A stretch of DNA of 64,000 nt from Allomyces macrogynus ATCC 38327 (lineage: Eukaryota > Blastocladiomycota > Blastocladiomycetes > Blastocladiales > Blastocladiaceae). This document shows, piece by piece, positions 33,958 to 44,770 of the stretch. The position numbers and the translations under genes are program-made. Location of the stretch: assembly GCA_000151295.1 (NCBI GenBank), contig GG745329.1, forward strand, positions 2,147,880-2,211,879, given 5' to 3'. The notes beneath the pieces are model-generated. The model saw only the letters and a list, made by a program, of their open reading frames with translations. It made no database searches and was not told the origin of the DNA. Each line of letters begins with the position of its first letter. The first letter of the stretch is position 1.

Positions 33958-35890
33958 CTAGTCGTAATCCAAGACGACATCGCCCTCGCCCGGGGCATCG
34001 AGGTCCATGTAACTCTTAAGCCCGCGCGGGTCCATGGCGGCGGACCGCGGCGCTCCCCGCGGCTCGTCGCGCCCACCGCCGAAATCCATGTACTCGCCAC
34101 GAGAATCGCGGCGTTCGCGCGCGTACGACGGCCCACCATTCCGCGGCGCCATCGAGCCGCGCGTGGCGGCCGCGGCCACGGCGGCGCGTGGCGGGCGGAA
34201 CGGTCCCGTAAACTGGGTCGGGTTCATCCCCGCCGGGTGCAGGTGGTGCGGGTCGCCGAGGAAATTGTTGAGTCGCGTGGCACGTTCTGTGATCGAGGAG
34301 ATCAGCGGCGCGACATCAGCCGCGTGCTTGTTCTTGATATGCTTGATCACAAACTGCGTGTCCTTAAACAGCTTGCCGCAGGCAGGGAACTCGCACCGGT
34401 ACCGGTGCTCCTGCTCTTTCGCGACGTACTGCCCAAGCGCCGCATCGACGAGCTCGTCAATCGCCTTGGCTGGGCGCAGCGACTCGTCAAACTTTTGCCG
34501 AACTTTGGTGTCAAACTTGGCGAGCAGCGCCGCGGCGCGGTCACCCGTCGGATCGCCCGCTCCGGGTTTCCGGAACACCTTGTCGCCGCACTTCCACGCA
34601 AGTTCCTCGGGCGATTCGGTCTCGCACCCGGCTGAGTAGTAGCAGTAGAGGTGCACGCGGCGCAGGTACGTGACAAGCACGTCCAGGTGCACCTTAGGCG
34701 CGTCGTCGGCGTACTTGTCGAGCAGCGTCTGCGCGCCGCTCAACCCGGCCTCGGTATCGAGCGTCGTCGCAATCCCCTTGACCGTCTCCAGGTCCGTCGC
34801 GAGCCGGTCTGGGTGCGAGAACATGTCCCATGCGGTCGTGCGGTACTTGGCGGGCATCGGCGACTGAATCGCAAACGCGAGCTGCGTGACCGTCTCATTG
34901 GCCTTGGTGTTGGCCTGTTCCTTGAGGTGCGCGATCGCGGCTTCCGCCGACGCCGTCGAATCAAACACGGCCCACCCGGTCCGTCCGCCGAGGCCCATGC
35001 CCGACGGCAAGTGCGGCTGCGCGCGGTCGCGGTCCTGCTGCGCCGGCAACCGCGGTTCCGAAAGCGTCACGTAAATCAACCCCGGCAATTCGCGGAACAG
35101 CGCATCGACGTCGGCGCGCGGCATCGTCAGCGGCACCGTCTTGATCGCGACCGTGCGCAGCGTCATCTCGTTGCGGTCGACCACGTCCGGGTCGGTTTCA
35201 GCACCCATGGGCTCGTCGACGGGCAGCGCATCGAGATCAATCCCGTCGTACTTGCCCGCCGCGACATCGGCCTCGAATTTCGTGTAGAGCAGCCGCTTCA
35301 TGGTCAGAATCGCCTGCTTGCGCACATCGGCCTGCCCGTCGGCGTACTTTTCCAGCACCCATGGGTCGTCGGCGTGCGCGTCAAAGAACCGCATCAGGTG
35401 CGCGTCGTGCCACTGCTGCTTGAACGTATCGAACCGCTCGAGAATCTCGGCATATTGCCGCTCGTCGTCCTCACGCGCCTGCGGACGTTCCCCGATAATG
35501 CCCTTTTCGCGCAGGTAGCCCGCATACGTTTTCCAGTCGATCAGGTAAGGGAGAGTCAGCGGGTCGGCCGTGATAAAGGGGCGGCGGTCGCCGCGGCCAT
35601 AGTCGCGGTCGCGATGATCGCGGTCGTCACGGCGCGGGCCGAGACGGCCGGCGAAACGCGAGTCGTCGGGGGAGCGCGACCGGCGGCGCGGTGGTCCGCG
35701 GTGGCCGAGACGGTCTGCAGCAGCGGGGAGTCAGCGGCTGGAGAGTGGGTGGAGGACGCGGGTACGCAATCGGAGGGAACGCACCGTCAAGACTCAGTTC
35801 CGAGTCCTTGCGGCGGCGCGGCGGCAGCGAATCTCGCATGTCGTCCTGCTGCAAAGGGCGGTGGCGGCCAAACTCGTCGACGTAGGACAT
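33958..35890 (-). CDS. ARS2: ARS2/SERRATE zinc-finger RNA-processing factor
   Basis: Exons 35890-35785 and 35714-33958; intron 71 bp (donor GTGCGT, CAG acceptor); 620 residues. The N-terminus is Arg/Asp/Ser-rich (RRRSRSPDDSRFAGR, DRDHRDRDYGRG). The SERRATE/ARS2 core follows (ADPLTLPYLIDWKTYAGYLR, AHLMRFFDAHADDPWVLEKY), then a central domain (RTVAIKTVPLTMPRADVDAL, TTAWDMFSHPDRLATDLETV, VTYLRRVHLYCYYSAG). The diagnostic C2H2 finger is YRCEFPACGKLFKDTQFVIK followed by HIKNKH. The Gly/Arg-rich tail is as in metazoan ARS2. ARS2 bridges the nuclear cap-binding complex to small-RNA, snRNA and exosome pathways. Shorter than animal ARS2 (~870), similar to fungal Pir2-type proteins (about 600). Confidence 0.93.
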
Positions 35891-36566
35891 GGCGGACGGT
35901 GCGATGGGCGACGTGCGGGCAATGGGACAATGACGCTCGTGCGTTCAGTCAGCGCGAGCGGCTCAGTGTGCGCTGATTCAACCGAACGCGCAATGGGCGT
36001 GCACGACGCGCGCGCTGCCCAAAGTCGAGTCGAGATTCGGCGCCGGTGCGGCGGATGTTGGGTCGAGCTCGGCGGCCTTGACACGAAGCGATACAGGCAA
36101 CAGGCGGCGGCTTGCAGCGGCACTTGGCATTAGTTTGCAACAAGTGCTGCGGCGTTGTCGTGGACTTGGTAGTCGTCGCGCTGGTCGCGCGGTCCTCGCG
36201 GTGGCCGCGATCACGGCAGTCGCGGTGCGCGGGCGTCTGGGCGTCGCGTGGCAGCACGTGAGCCGTTGGGACTGGCTCACCGCACGCTCCATTCGCCGTC
36301 ATATGCAGCCATGTGCTGCCATTTGCCGGTATTTGACTGCCAATGACAAGCGACCTCCTCCCCGCGCGCACCGCACTGACGCCGTACACCGACTGGCCGG
36401 GAGTGCCGGCGCCAACGACGCGGCCAGCTCTCGTTCCCCCACGCCAGACGCGACCACAACCGACTGCTCCCCGCTTCATTGCTCACGACGACGACGCGCT
36501 CACCCGCGCGCGCACCTGCTCCACGGCCACCGACACGACGACGGCGCCCCGGCGGCGCCCGCCTGC
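35891..36566. promoter_or_regulatory. divergent promoter region, ARS2 / voltage-sensor gene
   Basis: About 680 bases between divergent genes; no coding frame with recognisable content. No clear TATA box seen. Confidence 0.4.
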
Positions 36567-37916
36567 ATGTTCCAGCAACTGCCCGTTGCACCCGGTCTGA
36601 GCGCTGCCTTCCGCACGCTCGATCCGCACGCGCCCTCGTCGAACTCGACCTTGACTCGCACTGCTGCTGCCACGCCGCCACGCGGATCCGCCGCACTGCC
36701 CGCATCGTCAACAACAGCACCGGCACCACGCGCACCTGGGGTCGCCACAGCCTTTGCTTCCCCGGGCGCCGGCCACATCCGCTTCACCGACCACTTTGCG
36801 CCAGCCAGCAAGCGCACTTCTTACTCGAACCTCAAGCTTACCATGTCAACGCTCGTCTCCGGCATGATTGCCGACCCGGCCGGCGAGGCCTTGGGACCGC
36901 GCCATGCCGACCATGACGCCGACTACGCGCCACCCCCGCCACCGTGGTCCCCGCCCGGCTCCGACCACGCGTCGTTGACGCGTCCTGGATCGTCCATGTC
37001 GCACTCGTCGACATCCTACTTTTACCCGCCGCCCGCGGCGTATGCATCTTGGTCTCGTGCTTGCCGAAGCTGCGTCTTGGCCGCTCTTGCCCATGGCTGA
37101 CCGACAGAGCGCGATTACCGAACACCACCAGAGACGCACGCGTCCAGCGCGAGGAGATCCTGCGCATGCTCGCCAACCGCATCATGTTCTCGCGCTTCTA
37201 CAAGATTTTTTACTCGGTCATGACTCTCGCCGCGCTCTACAACATTTATCTGGTGCGTGCGTGGGTGGGACCTCCGACCTGCGGCCGTCATGTCATGGAT
37301 CAACCCCCCATGCTGACCGAACGCGCGTCTACTCCCTGGCTCCATTGTACCACCAGTCCTTTGTGGAGCAATGTCCATCCACCTTTTTCCTTACGCTCGA
37401 ATGCATCGTGAACATGGCGCTCATGGCCGAGGTCGGCATCCGGTTCCTCGCCACGCGCCGCCAGTTTTTCCAGTCCAAGGCCAATTTGCTCGACGTCTTC
37501 CTTGTCGCATTCTGCCTCGTCTTGCTCGTGATGCTCATGCACGACGCGAGCACGTGCGACGTCTCCGACGACCACCGGTCGCAGCGCCGCGAGGCCCTCG
37601 TCGACTCGATTCTCCTGATTGTGCGCAACGCGTTGCAAATGGCGCGGATCGTGCATATGGTGCGCAAGTACGTTGCGTCGACGACATGCGGGACGGCAAC
37701 TGGGGTGGAGAGGTTGGCCAGACACTAACGCAACACGATATTGGTTGCAGGAACCAAACGCAACTGACCAACCGCGTCGTCTCGATCGATTTCACGAGCT
37801 TGGAAGAGGGCCAGCATCAGCACCCGCTCCTCTTCGATGCCGAGGACCAGGAAAACGGACTCGGGTTTGCGTCCGACACGGCAATACCCCCGATCCAGCC
37901 GTTCAACCCGAAATAA
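36567..37916 (+). CDS. voltage-sensor-domain-like four-helix membrane protein
   Basis: Exons 36567-37039, 37132-37252, 37357-37667 and 37751-37916 (introns GTATGC, GTGCGT and GTACGT donors), 356 residues. The start is uncertain: ATG 36567 or 36843. After a low-complexity Ala/Pro/Ser N-terminus come four segments: S1 FYKIFYSVMTLAALYNIYL; S2 STFFLTLECIVNMALMAEVG then IRFL; S3 NLLDVFLVAFCLVLLVML; S4 ILLIVRNALQMARIVHMVRK with Arg/His spaced every third to fourth residue. No pore helix or selectivity filter follows; the C-terminus is a short soluble tail. This looks like an isolated ion-channel voltage sensor, related in layout to Hv1 or the sensor of voltage-dependent phosphatases. Whether it conducts protons is unknown. 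S3 has an Asp and S2 an acidic residue, as expected of a sensor. Confidence 0.6.
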
Positions 37917-37948
37917 TCGTGCCCAATCAACCCGTCTTCCATGTACAA

Positions 37949-37963
37949 TATATATATATATAT
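37949..37963. repeat. short (AT)n microsatellite
   Basis: Alternating TA run just 3' of the voltage-sensor-like gene, within its likely 3' untranslated region. Confidence 0.8.
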
Positions 37964-38123
37964 GACATTCCTCCACCTCGTTTTTGCGGCGAATAGGCAG
38001 CGGCAAAGGCCCCCGCCAGCTCGTCGGATCAGAGCATCGCCCCTCGCGCGCTCGGTTCTTGTGAGACGCATGTCACACAAAAGTCGGTCGACACCATCAA
38101 AAGACAGCGCGCAGCAACCGGGA

Positions 38124-40410
38124 TCACTCGACTCTGGGCCGCTTCACGCCAAGCGCCAGCGGACGACGCACTGATGAAGTCGACGAGCTGATACGGCTGC
38201 CTCTCGCGTTCCGTGGGCCGTCGCGGTGCTCCTCGTTGGTCGGCTTCAGAACCAGGATCAGCAACAAATTGGACCCGTCTGAGCGGCACTGTGCCGCGCA
38301 GAACCGCATAAAATGCCCGAGCAGGTCCTGCCGCGTCGGCGCGTCGTCAATTGTGACAAAGCCCGTGTACGACGCGAGACCCTGCGTAAGCAGGTCGCGC
38401 CCGCATGGGACCGCATCAGCCGCCGCCGCGATATCCTGGATGGCGTCGATGCCACATTGCTGCGCTAGGACCGCGCCGACAGGGAGCGGCAAGGAATACA
38501 TGGCGTCAAGGTGGCGGTGCTTGCCGAGCGCGTTCCAGTCGAGGTACCCAGGCCGGTCCGGCACGGCACCAATTCGTCGTGGGTATGGGAATTCCGGGTG
38601 GAAAATCTTTCCAAATGCGGTGCGGATCCGGGTGCGGCGTCGTTTGGTGCGAGGAGACCGGTCGCGTCTGTTGGACGTTGTGAGCAAGCAACCAAAGCAC
38701 ACGCCGGCGGTCCGTCCAGCATCGACATGCATGCCACCGTGCAACAAATCGACGAACAGGTCTAGAGATCGCACTAGGTGTGTTTGCCACACCAGAGTCG
38801 TGGCCTCGGCAAGAATAGGCTCGCGTGCGGTTGTTGCCTGCACAAACGACCCGTCCTCGCTGATCAACGAGCAAATCACCATGTGCTTGGCAACCAATTC
38901 TGCCGCCGTGTTCGGGTTCGCCCCGGAAACCGGCACACGTAGGCACATCAGCGCGAGCGCTGTCGTTGCGTCAAGCGACTCCTTGTCCAATGAGCAGTTT
39001 GGCGACGGCACGGCACATACACTCGTCCTCACGAGTCATGGCGAGACCCTAAAGCGGCCGGCCAAAGCGGAACCCCACGGCTGGAACGAACACGTCACGG
39101 ACGAGGATGCGGCTCGGCAGGTCTGATAAATCGACAAACAGACTGTCCATAAGCGCAACTTCGTAGATCGGCGGCAGAAACTTGCTAACACGCGCGCGGG
39201 TTGTCGGTCCAAATTGCGACCTCGGGAGACCAACGCTAGCAAGCGCACTGGCCGTGTCGCAGAACAGCGAAAACATGGACTTGGCCAACATCGTGTCATG
39301 AACCGCTTCCTAGAGCATGCGAAGGCACCGGCGCAACGTCAAAAAGTTAGCACCGTTCCTTGCAGCCAGGATCCCAGCGTCGTCAAATACAAAGAGGAAC
39401 TTGAGGAATTCTTGACACGAGACGTGCATGGGCAGAGCCGTTGGCGCGAGCGTTGGCAACCAGGGCGGCACGAGCGGAGCACCAAGCATCATGCGAAGGT
39501 ACACCTTGAGAGCAGCCGGCGCGCAGCGCACTACATGGCCCTCAGCCAGGTCCGGGAACCGTCGGAATAAAAACCAGGCGAGCGATGCCAGCTCTTAAAT
39601 CGCGCGATAAAACGCTGCGACCGGTGGGGTGACAGCCGACATGACCAGGAGCAGGTCCAGGAACACGATCGGCGTCAAGCCGTTCTTTTCGGCAATGACG
39701 GCAGCATGGAGCGGTGTGAGCAGCAACGCGGCCGGGCGGTTGATGTCGGTATTGTTGAGGAGGATGCGGCGGACCAGTAGAATACTGGGTCGTGAATACG
39801 TGCCAGCATCCGGGTCGCCCAAGTTGAGGTAAATCACATACGGTCCGTACTCGGCCATGGTCGTGACGAGTCGCGATTTGCCCATCCCTGAGTTCAGCAC
39901 GATTGCGGTGCGGGGTAATAGTGCTCGCCGACATGGAACTTGCGAGCGAGTCCATTGAGCGTCGTGGCAAAATGCTCGTAAAACGTGCGGTTGACCAGCG
40001 GGGCCTCAAATCGCTGCTGGTAAATCGATAAAATGACGAGAGATCTGATTCCAGAGGGCTTGAACACTGTAGACCGCAAGTCGGTATTTCTCCGGACCAA
40101 GCGAACTCTGTAAAGGATTGTCGTCAGTGAGCATGGTTCGCTTCAGCAAGGCTATCAAAAACGAGACGCACGGAATGACCTCGCCGCCCCGAAATGCATC
40201 ATCAACCTGAGCTCGGCAAGCAGCTCTCTGTCATGAAACTCGGCACCAAGGATGTTCTTGGCAGCATGGTCGTTGCCGGACTTTTGAATAGTACGGCGAA
40301 CGCTGCCGGCAATCTTTTCAAGGAGCTCTTCGTTCCTCTTCTCGCCGCGGATGCAAAACAGCTTCGGGCCCGTTCGTGAGTTGAGAGCCGCGTGGAGAGC
40401 GTCGAGCTGC
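38124..40410 (-). pseudogene. Crinkler (CRN)-like P-loop NTPase, frameshifted
   Basis: Minus-strand fragments in collinear order: CIRGEKRNEELLEKIAGSVR (about 40370); EKYRLAVYSVQALWNQISRH; YQQRFEAPLVNRTFYEHFAT; P-loop IVLNSGMGKSRLVTTMAEYG with YVIYLNLGD (39900); FVFDDAGILAARNGANF then LRRCLR (39350); MFSLFCDTASALAS with RVSKFLPPIYEVALMDSLF (39200-39120); AAELVAKHMVICSLISEDGS with REPILAEATTLVWQ (38880-38780); then a C-terminal part to a stop at 38124. These blocks are in the order seen in the NTPase region of CRN/RHS-type fungal and oomycete proteins. Between YQQRF/RHFI (40020) and between HYYP/RTAIVL (39905) the frame changes without GT-AG introns, so the gene is probably broken, or the draft has indel errors. 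The 5' end and N-terminal domain were not found. Confidence 0.6.
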
Positions 40411-40679
40411 GGTTATTGTAATGAAAAATGCGGTCACATTCATTTTGCTCACAAATCAGTTGAAGAGCACCGTCAACCCGAATATTGTTCAGAAATCCTC
40501 TAGCACCATCAATCCAAATTCACGTATACCGATAAGCAAAGTAGTCACAATCCAGGCCAGCCCGGCATCAGTCCACACCCTGTCAGCACGGCTACAATGT
40601 CTCCCTTGTCGACGCTTTCTGTGACTTTGCTTCAGTCCGCCGAAACGCCTCCTCTTCTTCCCCCTGCTCGCCGTGGCTC
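40411..40679. other. spacer between the CRN-like relic and the cyclase gene
   Basis: About 270 bases; may include more of the decayed CRN-like 5' end (GALQLICEQNECDRIFHYNN is readable near 40470). Otherwise nothing seen. Confidence 0.35.
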
Positions 40680-43649
40680 TCAATCGGCCATGCGCACCGT
40701 CTTGCCCGCGGCCTTGCGCGTCGGCGCCGTCCCCGCCGATGCGCCACGAGCGCGACGTCCGTGCGCGCCGCCCACGACCCCACCCTTGCTCGGCCCTGCG
40801 GCCGTCTTCTTGCCCACGAGCCAGTACGTCTGCATCGGGATGCCGCCCTCGAGCATGATCTGTTCGGCGCGCGGCTCGAGCACGTAGTCCTTCTTGAGCA
40901 GTTCGGCCGTGGCTGCCGACACGTGAATGCGGTTCGGCTGCGACTTCTGCTCCATTTGCGCCGAAATCGCCGGCGCCGACCCAAACAGGGCAAACCGTGG
41001 CATAACGAGCCCCGCGACCCCACCGACGGCTGTACCTGAGTGAATCCCGACGCGGATCTTGATCGATGACTCGACCTGGTCCGACATGTCGAGGTCCTCG
41101 ACGGCCTTGACGAACCGGAACGCGCACTCGGCCATTTCAATCGCGTGCAGCCGCGCCGACAGGTGCTCGCTGTCCTTGGCCACGTCCTCGGCGCCCTCGG
41201 CCTTTTGCGCCGCGTCGTTGGCCGCCGTGTTGAGCCCGCCGCACAGAATGTACGCGTCACCTGTCGGGTGGACAGGGAGTAGGTCAGAGTTTGGTCGGCA
41301 TGGAGCAAGGAATAGAGGCAAAAACGATACGCACCAACCGTTTCCATCTTGGTCACGTCCTTGTAGTCGTCCAAGATGGTGTCGAACGCCGTGTACATGC
41401 GGTTGAGCAGGTTGACGATTTGGTACGATGACGACTTGGACGTCAGCGCCGTGAACTGGACAATATCCGTGCACAGCACCGTGATGTTGTTCAAGTCGAC
41501 GGGCTTGACCTCCTTGCCGAGCTTGAGTGCCTCCGAGACTAGACAGGGGAAAGGGAACCGCCAAGTGAGCCATTACGGTCGAAGATGATGTGAAAATAGC
41601 AGCAAGCACGCACCGAACCGCGGCAGCATCGACCCGAGCAAATTGTTCGACACCTTGTTGTCCTCCTCCATGTCGTCGGCCGACTTTTGCAGCTGCATCA
41701 ACTGCTCCATTTCGATGGCCTGCTGGCGCTTGACGGCCTGGTACTCGGCCTCCTGCTCGGCGTGGAAGTCGGACATGGCTTGGCGGTGGTCCATTTTAAG
41801 CGCGTCGCGCTGCTCGCGGTGCTGCTGCAAGAGCGACTCGCGCAGCTCGCGCTGCCGCATCATGAGCTGCTCGATCTGCTGGCGGCCCTTCTGCGACTCC
41901 TCCTCCTCAGCGCGCTGCGCCTCGAGCATCAAGTCGGTCGTCGCGTTTGACAGCGCCTCGGACCCAGACGACGTCGTCGACGTGTCGACCGTGTAGGCCT
42001 CGGACGTCTGCTTCGAGATGCCGCCGTCGGACCGCGAGTCGGACGACCCACCGGACCCTTCGGAGTGCGCGTCGCCGTCGCCGCCCGTATTGCCGCCCTC
42101 GGCCGCGGCCTTTTCGTCGCCGAGCTCCATGGCCTTGAGCGCCTCCTCACGCTCAAAGAACGACTTTTTCCGGTACTTGGCCGAAAGCCGGTGCTGCTTG
42201 ATGAGCTGCTTGGCCTCGCCCTTCTGCTGGTGCGCGAGCTCCGACGCCTTGTGCTGCTGAATGCGCGTCGCGTTGTAGGCCTTGAGCGAGTTGAGCTGCT
42301 GCTGGATACGGAACTGCTCCGTCTCGATTTCCTTGACGTGGTCAGCCTCCATTTCCATGTCCTGCACTTTTTGCTCGGCGAGCAGCGTCTCCCACTCCTC
42401 GGTCTGGTCAATCTCGATCTCCGACAGCTTGTTGATGTGCTTGACGCGCAGCAGTTGTTCCTCGCGGAGTTGTTCCACCTCCTTTTGCTGCCGCACCTTG
42501 ACTTGCAGCATCTTAGCCTCGTGCAGCCGGTCGGCGTCGATCTTGAGCGTCGTCGACTCGGGCGCCGACGACGGCGCGCTCGTCGGGCTCGACCCGTTGG
42601 CGGCCTCTTCCGCGGACACGAGCCGTTTGAGCGACATGTCGTTATCAATGAGCACTGCCAGACACGACGCGAGGTCAGCTTAATGATGACGGGAAACACG
42701 GGCTGGCTCGAATCGAGGACAACGTACGGTTGCGGAAAATGGACATATTCTTGACCATGCGCACGTGCGAGTCGGCAAGGGCGCGACGCTCGCGCTCCTG
42801 GCGCGCTTCGAGGTACCTAGTCCCGGTTGCCGTCGCGTCAGTCTGTGATCACGACGTGGCGTGACGCGTGGGGGGGAGGGGGGGGGGGGTGCCGAACGTA
42901 CTTGATGCGCAGCGCAAACTCGTTGCGCTTCTCCTGCGCGCGGCGCTTTGCGCTCTTCACCTTCTCGGCGGCCTCCTCGCGCACGCGCACCTTGAGTTTG
43001 AGCGCGCGGAACTCGAGAATGAGCTTGTCGAGCATCGACTTGTCTGGAAATCAGGAGCGTGGTCAGTCAAGAATCCGGTCGCGGGCACGTGAACGGGCGA
43101 GAGGATTACGCACCCTCCTCCTCTTCTTTGAGGTCCATGGCCTCGATCTTCTGCCGTGAAATCAACAGGCCCTTTTCCTTGCCCTGCTCGTCGACGAGGA
43201 ACTGGGCCTCGGCAATGTTGGCCTCGCGCGTATGGGCCTCATCTACGTGTCGCAGGCGGCGCGCGTCAGTCTTTGGTCCGTTGGGCGCACGCGACGGCGA
43301 CGAGCAGCGGGTGACGCGCCGGAGCCGCGCTGGAGCCTCGCCGCCGCCGTCGTCGATATGTGATCCGTACCGATGAAAAAGTTGTTGACGCGCTGCGCGT
43401 TTAAAGTCCCCGGTGGAGGGTGTGATCAATCATCGCGGTCCTCCTCGACGCGGCGCGGCGCAAAACGCGTACCTCAATCGCCGACAAGCGCACTTCATTC
43501 TGCGTGCGCTCGCGCTCGAGCGCGAGCGACATGGCCTTGTCCTCAATCGACGTCAGCTGCAAGAACGCCTGCAGCTCCGCGTCGGTCTTGAGCTCGTCGA
43601 CCTGCGACCCGCCGAGCGACATCATCGTGCCGTTCATGGTCGCCGACAT
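40680..43649 (-). CDS. coiled-coil class III nucleotide cyclase homologue with altered active site
   Basis: Eight exons: 43649-43473, 43392-43371, 43242-43114, 43043-42902, 42816-42728, 42654-41614, 41538-41335, 41260-40680; all phases agree; 794 residues. The first ~520 residues are Glu/Gln/Lys/Arg-rich coiled coil (e.g. EIETEQFRIQQQLNSLKAYN) with a Ser/Gly/Asp linker and no transmembrane segment. The C-terminal ~260 residues are a class III cyclase domain: NNITVLCTDIVQFTALTSKS, TKMETVGDAYILCGG, IRVGIHSGTAVGGVAGLVMP, FALFGSAPAISAQMEQ. Both metal-binding Asp are present (CTDIV, GDAYI), as is the Glu typical of guanine recognition (METVGD). The usual FGDTVN-ASRM stretch is FGSAPAISAQM, so the transition-state Asn and Arg are replaced, and the base-contact Cys/Asp position is Ala. 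Likely inactive alone or half of a heterodimer. Soluble and cytoskeletal-like by appearance. Confidence 0.85.
42870..42889. repeat. G-rich homopolymer tract
   Basis: Near-pure G run with one A, inside the fourth intron of the cyclase gene (C run in the transcript). A comparable G tract is at 26546-26570 in NIPA intron 1. Confidence 0.9.
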
Positions 43650-44615
43650 GGCTGGAGGGTGGGTGCGTCGCGCGCGCGAGAGAGTGCGTGGTAGCGGGGG
43701 AGGACGGGGGGCTTCGCGGACGCGCGAGCAAGCTCGAGCGCGCGAAAGTGGGGGAAAAGTGGTCGAGGCGCCGGCGTCCGGCTGGTTCAGGCGCGTCTAG
43801 GGCGGAGGGTCTGGATCGTCGAGGGCGGGTGCGTCGGCGAGAGCGGGAGGAAGGTGCCGTGACGAGCCGCGGGGGGAGAGGAGCAGGATGGATGGGGGGA
43901 ACGGTCGAGAGTGGGGGTCGCGCGAGGGTCAATCACAGTGGCGCAGGAGAGGACAATCCGGAAGAATGGCGCCTGATCGAGGGCAGTGGCGGCGTTCGGG
44001 GTGGGTGGGGATAGAGATAGACGATGGACGCACGGGCACGGGCGGACGCGCCGAAGGAAGGGGCAAGGAATAGTCGAGCTGGAGAGCACGGAGAGAGAGA
44101 GAGAGAAGAGAGAGAGCGAGCGAGAGAATAAGAAGAGAGAGGAAGCGCGGACGAACGCGGCCCAACTAGGCCTGCAGATTGCCTGAACGAAAACTGACCC
44201 GCAACGCGAAAACATGACGCTCGCTCCAACTACTCTTCGTTTGGCCGGTGCTTCTTGAATCAATCATGGTCAACATTGCCTATCGTCGCGTCGTTTGATG
44301 AGCCGTCATGACCATCAAACGGCAGCACGACGGGAGACGGCCTGGGACTGCAACGAGCTGGCCGCTGGGCGACGCGGCGCACGCGCGGCTCATCGAAGTG
44401 GTTCGACACCAAGGCACCGCTTGCGCCGAGTTGGACAAACGGGAGGTGCTTTGCTTTGGTGTGATCTCAAATGCACGGCCACTGGTGAACCTGGAAAGGA
44501 GTCGCCTTTGGGAGACGTTGCAAATCGTCTCCAGCTTGACGCGTCAGACTTGTCTTATGCAAGTGTCATGTATATACTGCTTATGAAGGTCTATAAGCCG
44601 ACTACACGGTCAACT
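43650..44615. promoter_or_regulatory. upstream region of the cyclase gene, with (GA)n tract
   Basis: About 970 bases to the tRNA gene. Strongly purine-biased on the plus strand, with a GAGAGA repeat at 44090-44135, i.e. a CT-rich promoter/leader for the minus-strand cyclase. No protein gene seen. TATATACT at about 44571 precedes the tRNA by roughly 45 bases. Confidence 0.45.
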
Positions 44616-44687
44616 GGGGGTTTAGCTCAGTGGTAGAGCGTCCGCTTTGCATGCGGAAAGCCGCGGGTTCAAACCCCGCAACCTCCA
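44616..44687 (+). tRNA. tRNA-Ala (anticodon TGC)
   Basis: 72-nt cloverleaf. Acceptor stem GGGGGTT pairs with AACCTCC and includes the G3:U70 wobble pair that identifies alanine tRNAs. D arm GCTC...GAGC with A box TAGCTCAGTGG; anticodon stem TCCGC/GCGGA with loop TTTGCAT, anticodon TGC at 44648-44650; T arm GCGGG-TTCAAAC-CCCGC (B box). Discriminator A; no intron and no encoded CCA. A TTTT run follows at about 44692, the expected Pol III terminator; TATA-like TATATACT lies upstream. Confidence 0.98.
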
Positions 44688-44770
44688 GTGCATTTTCAAC
44701 AGTTCTTGACTGCTACCCTGATGTCCATTTTGCTTCCTTTCCCAATCCCAGTGTAACAACCTCGTTCTGA

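Noticed and set aside
34651..35976. 441-codon plus-strand open frame
   Set aside because: Antisense shadow of ARS2; Arg/Val/His composition typical of reverse-complemented coding sequence.
44090..44135. GAGAGA tract as a functional GAGA-factor site
   Set aside because: Simple purine repeats are common near promoters here; no evidence for a specific binding factor.
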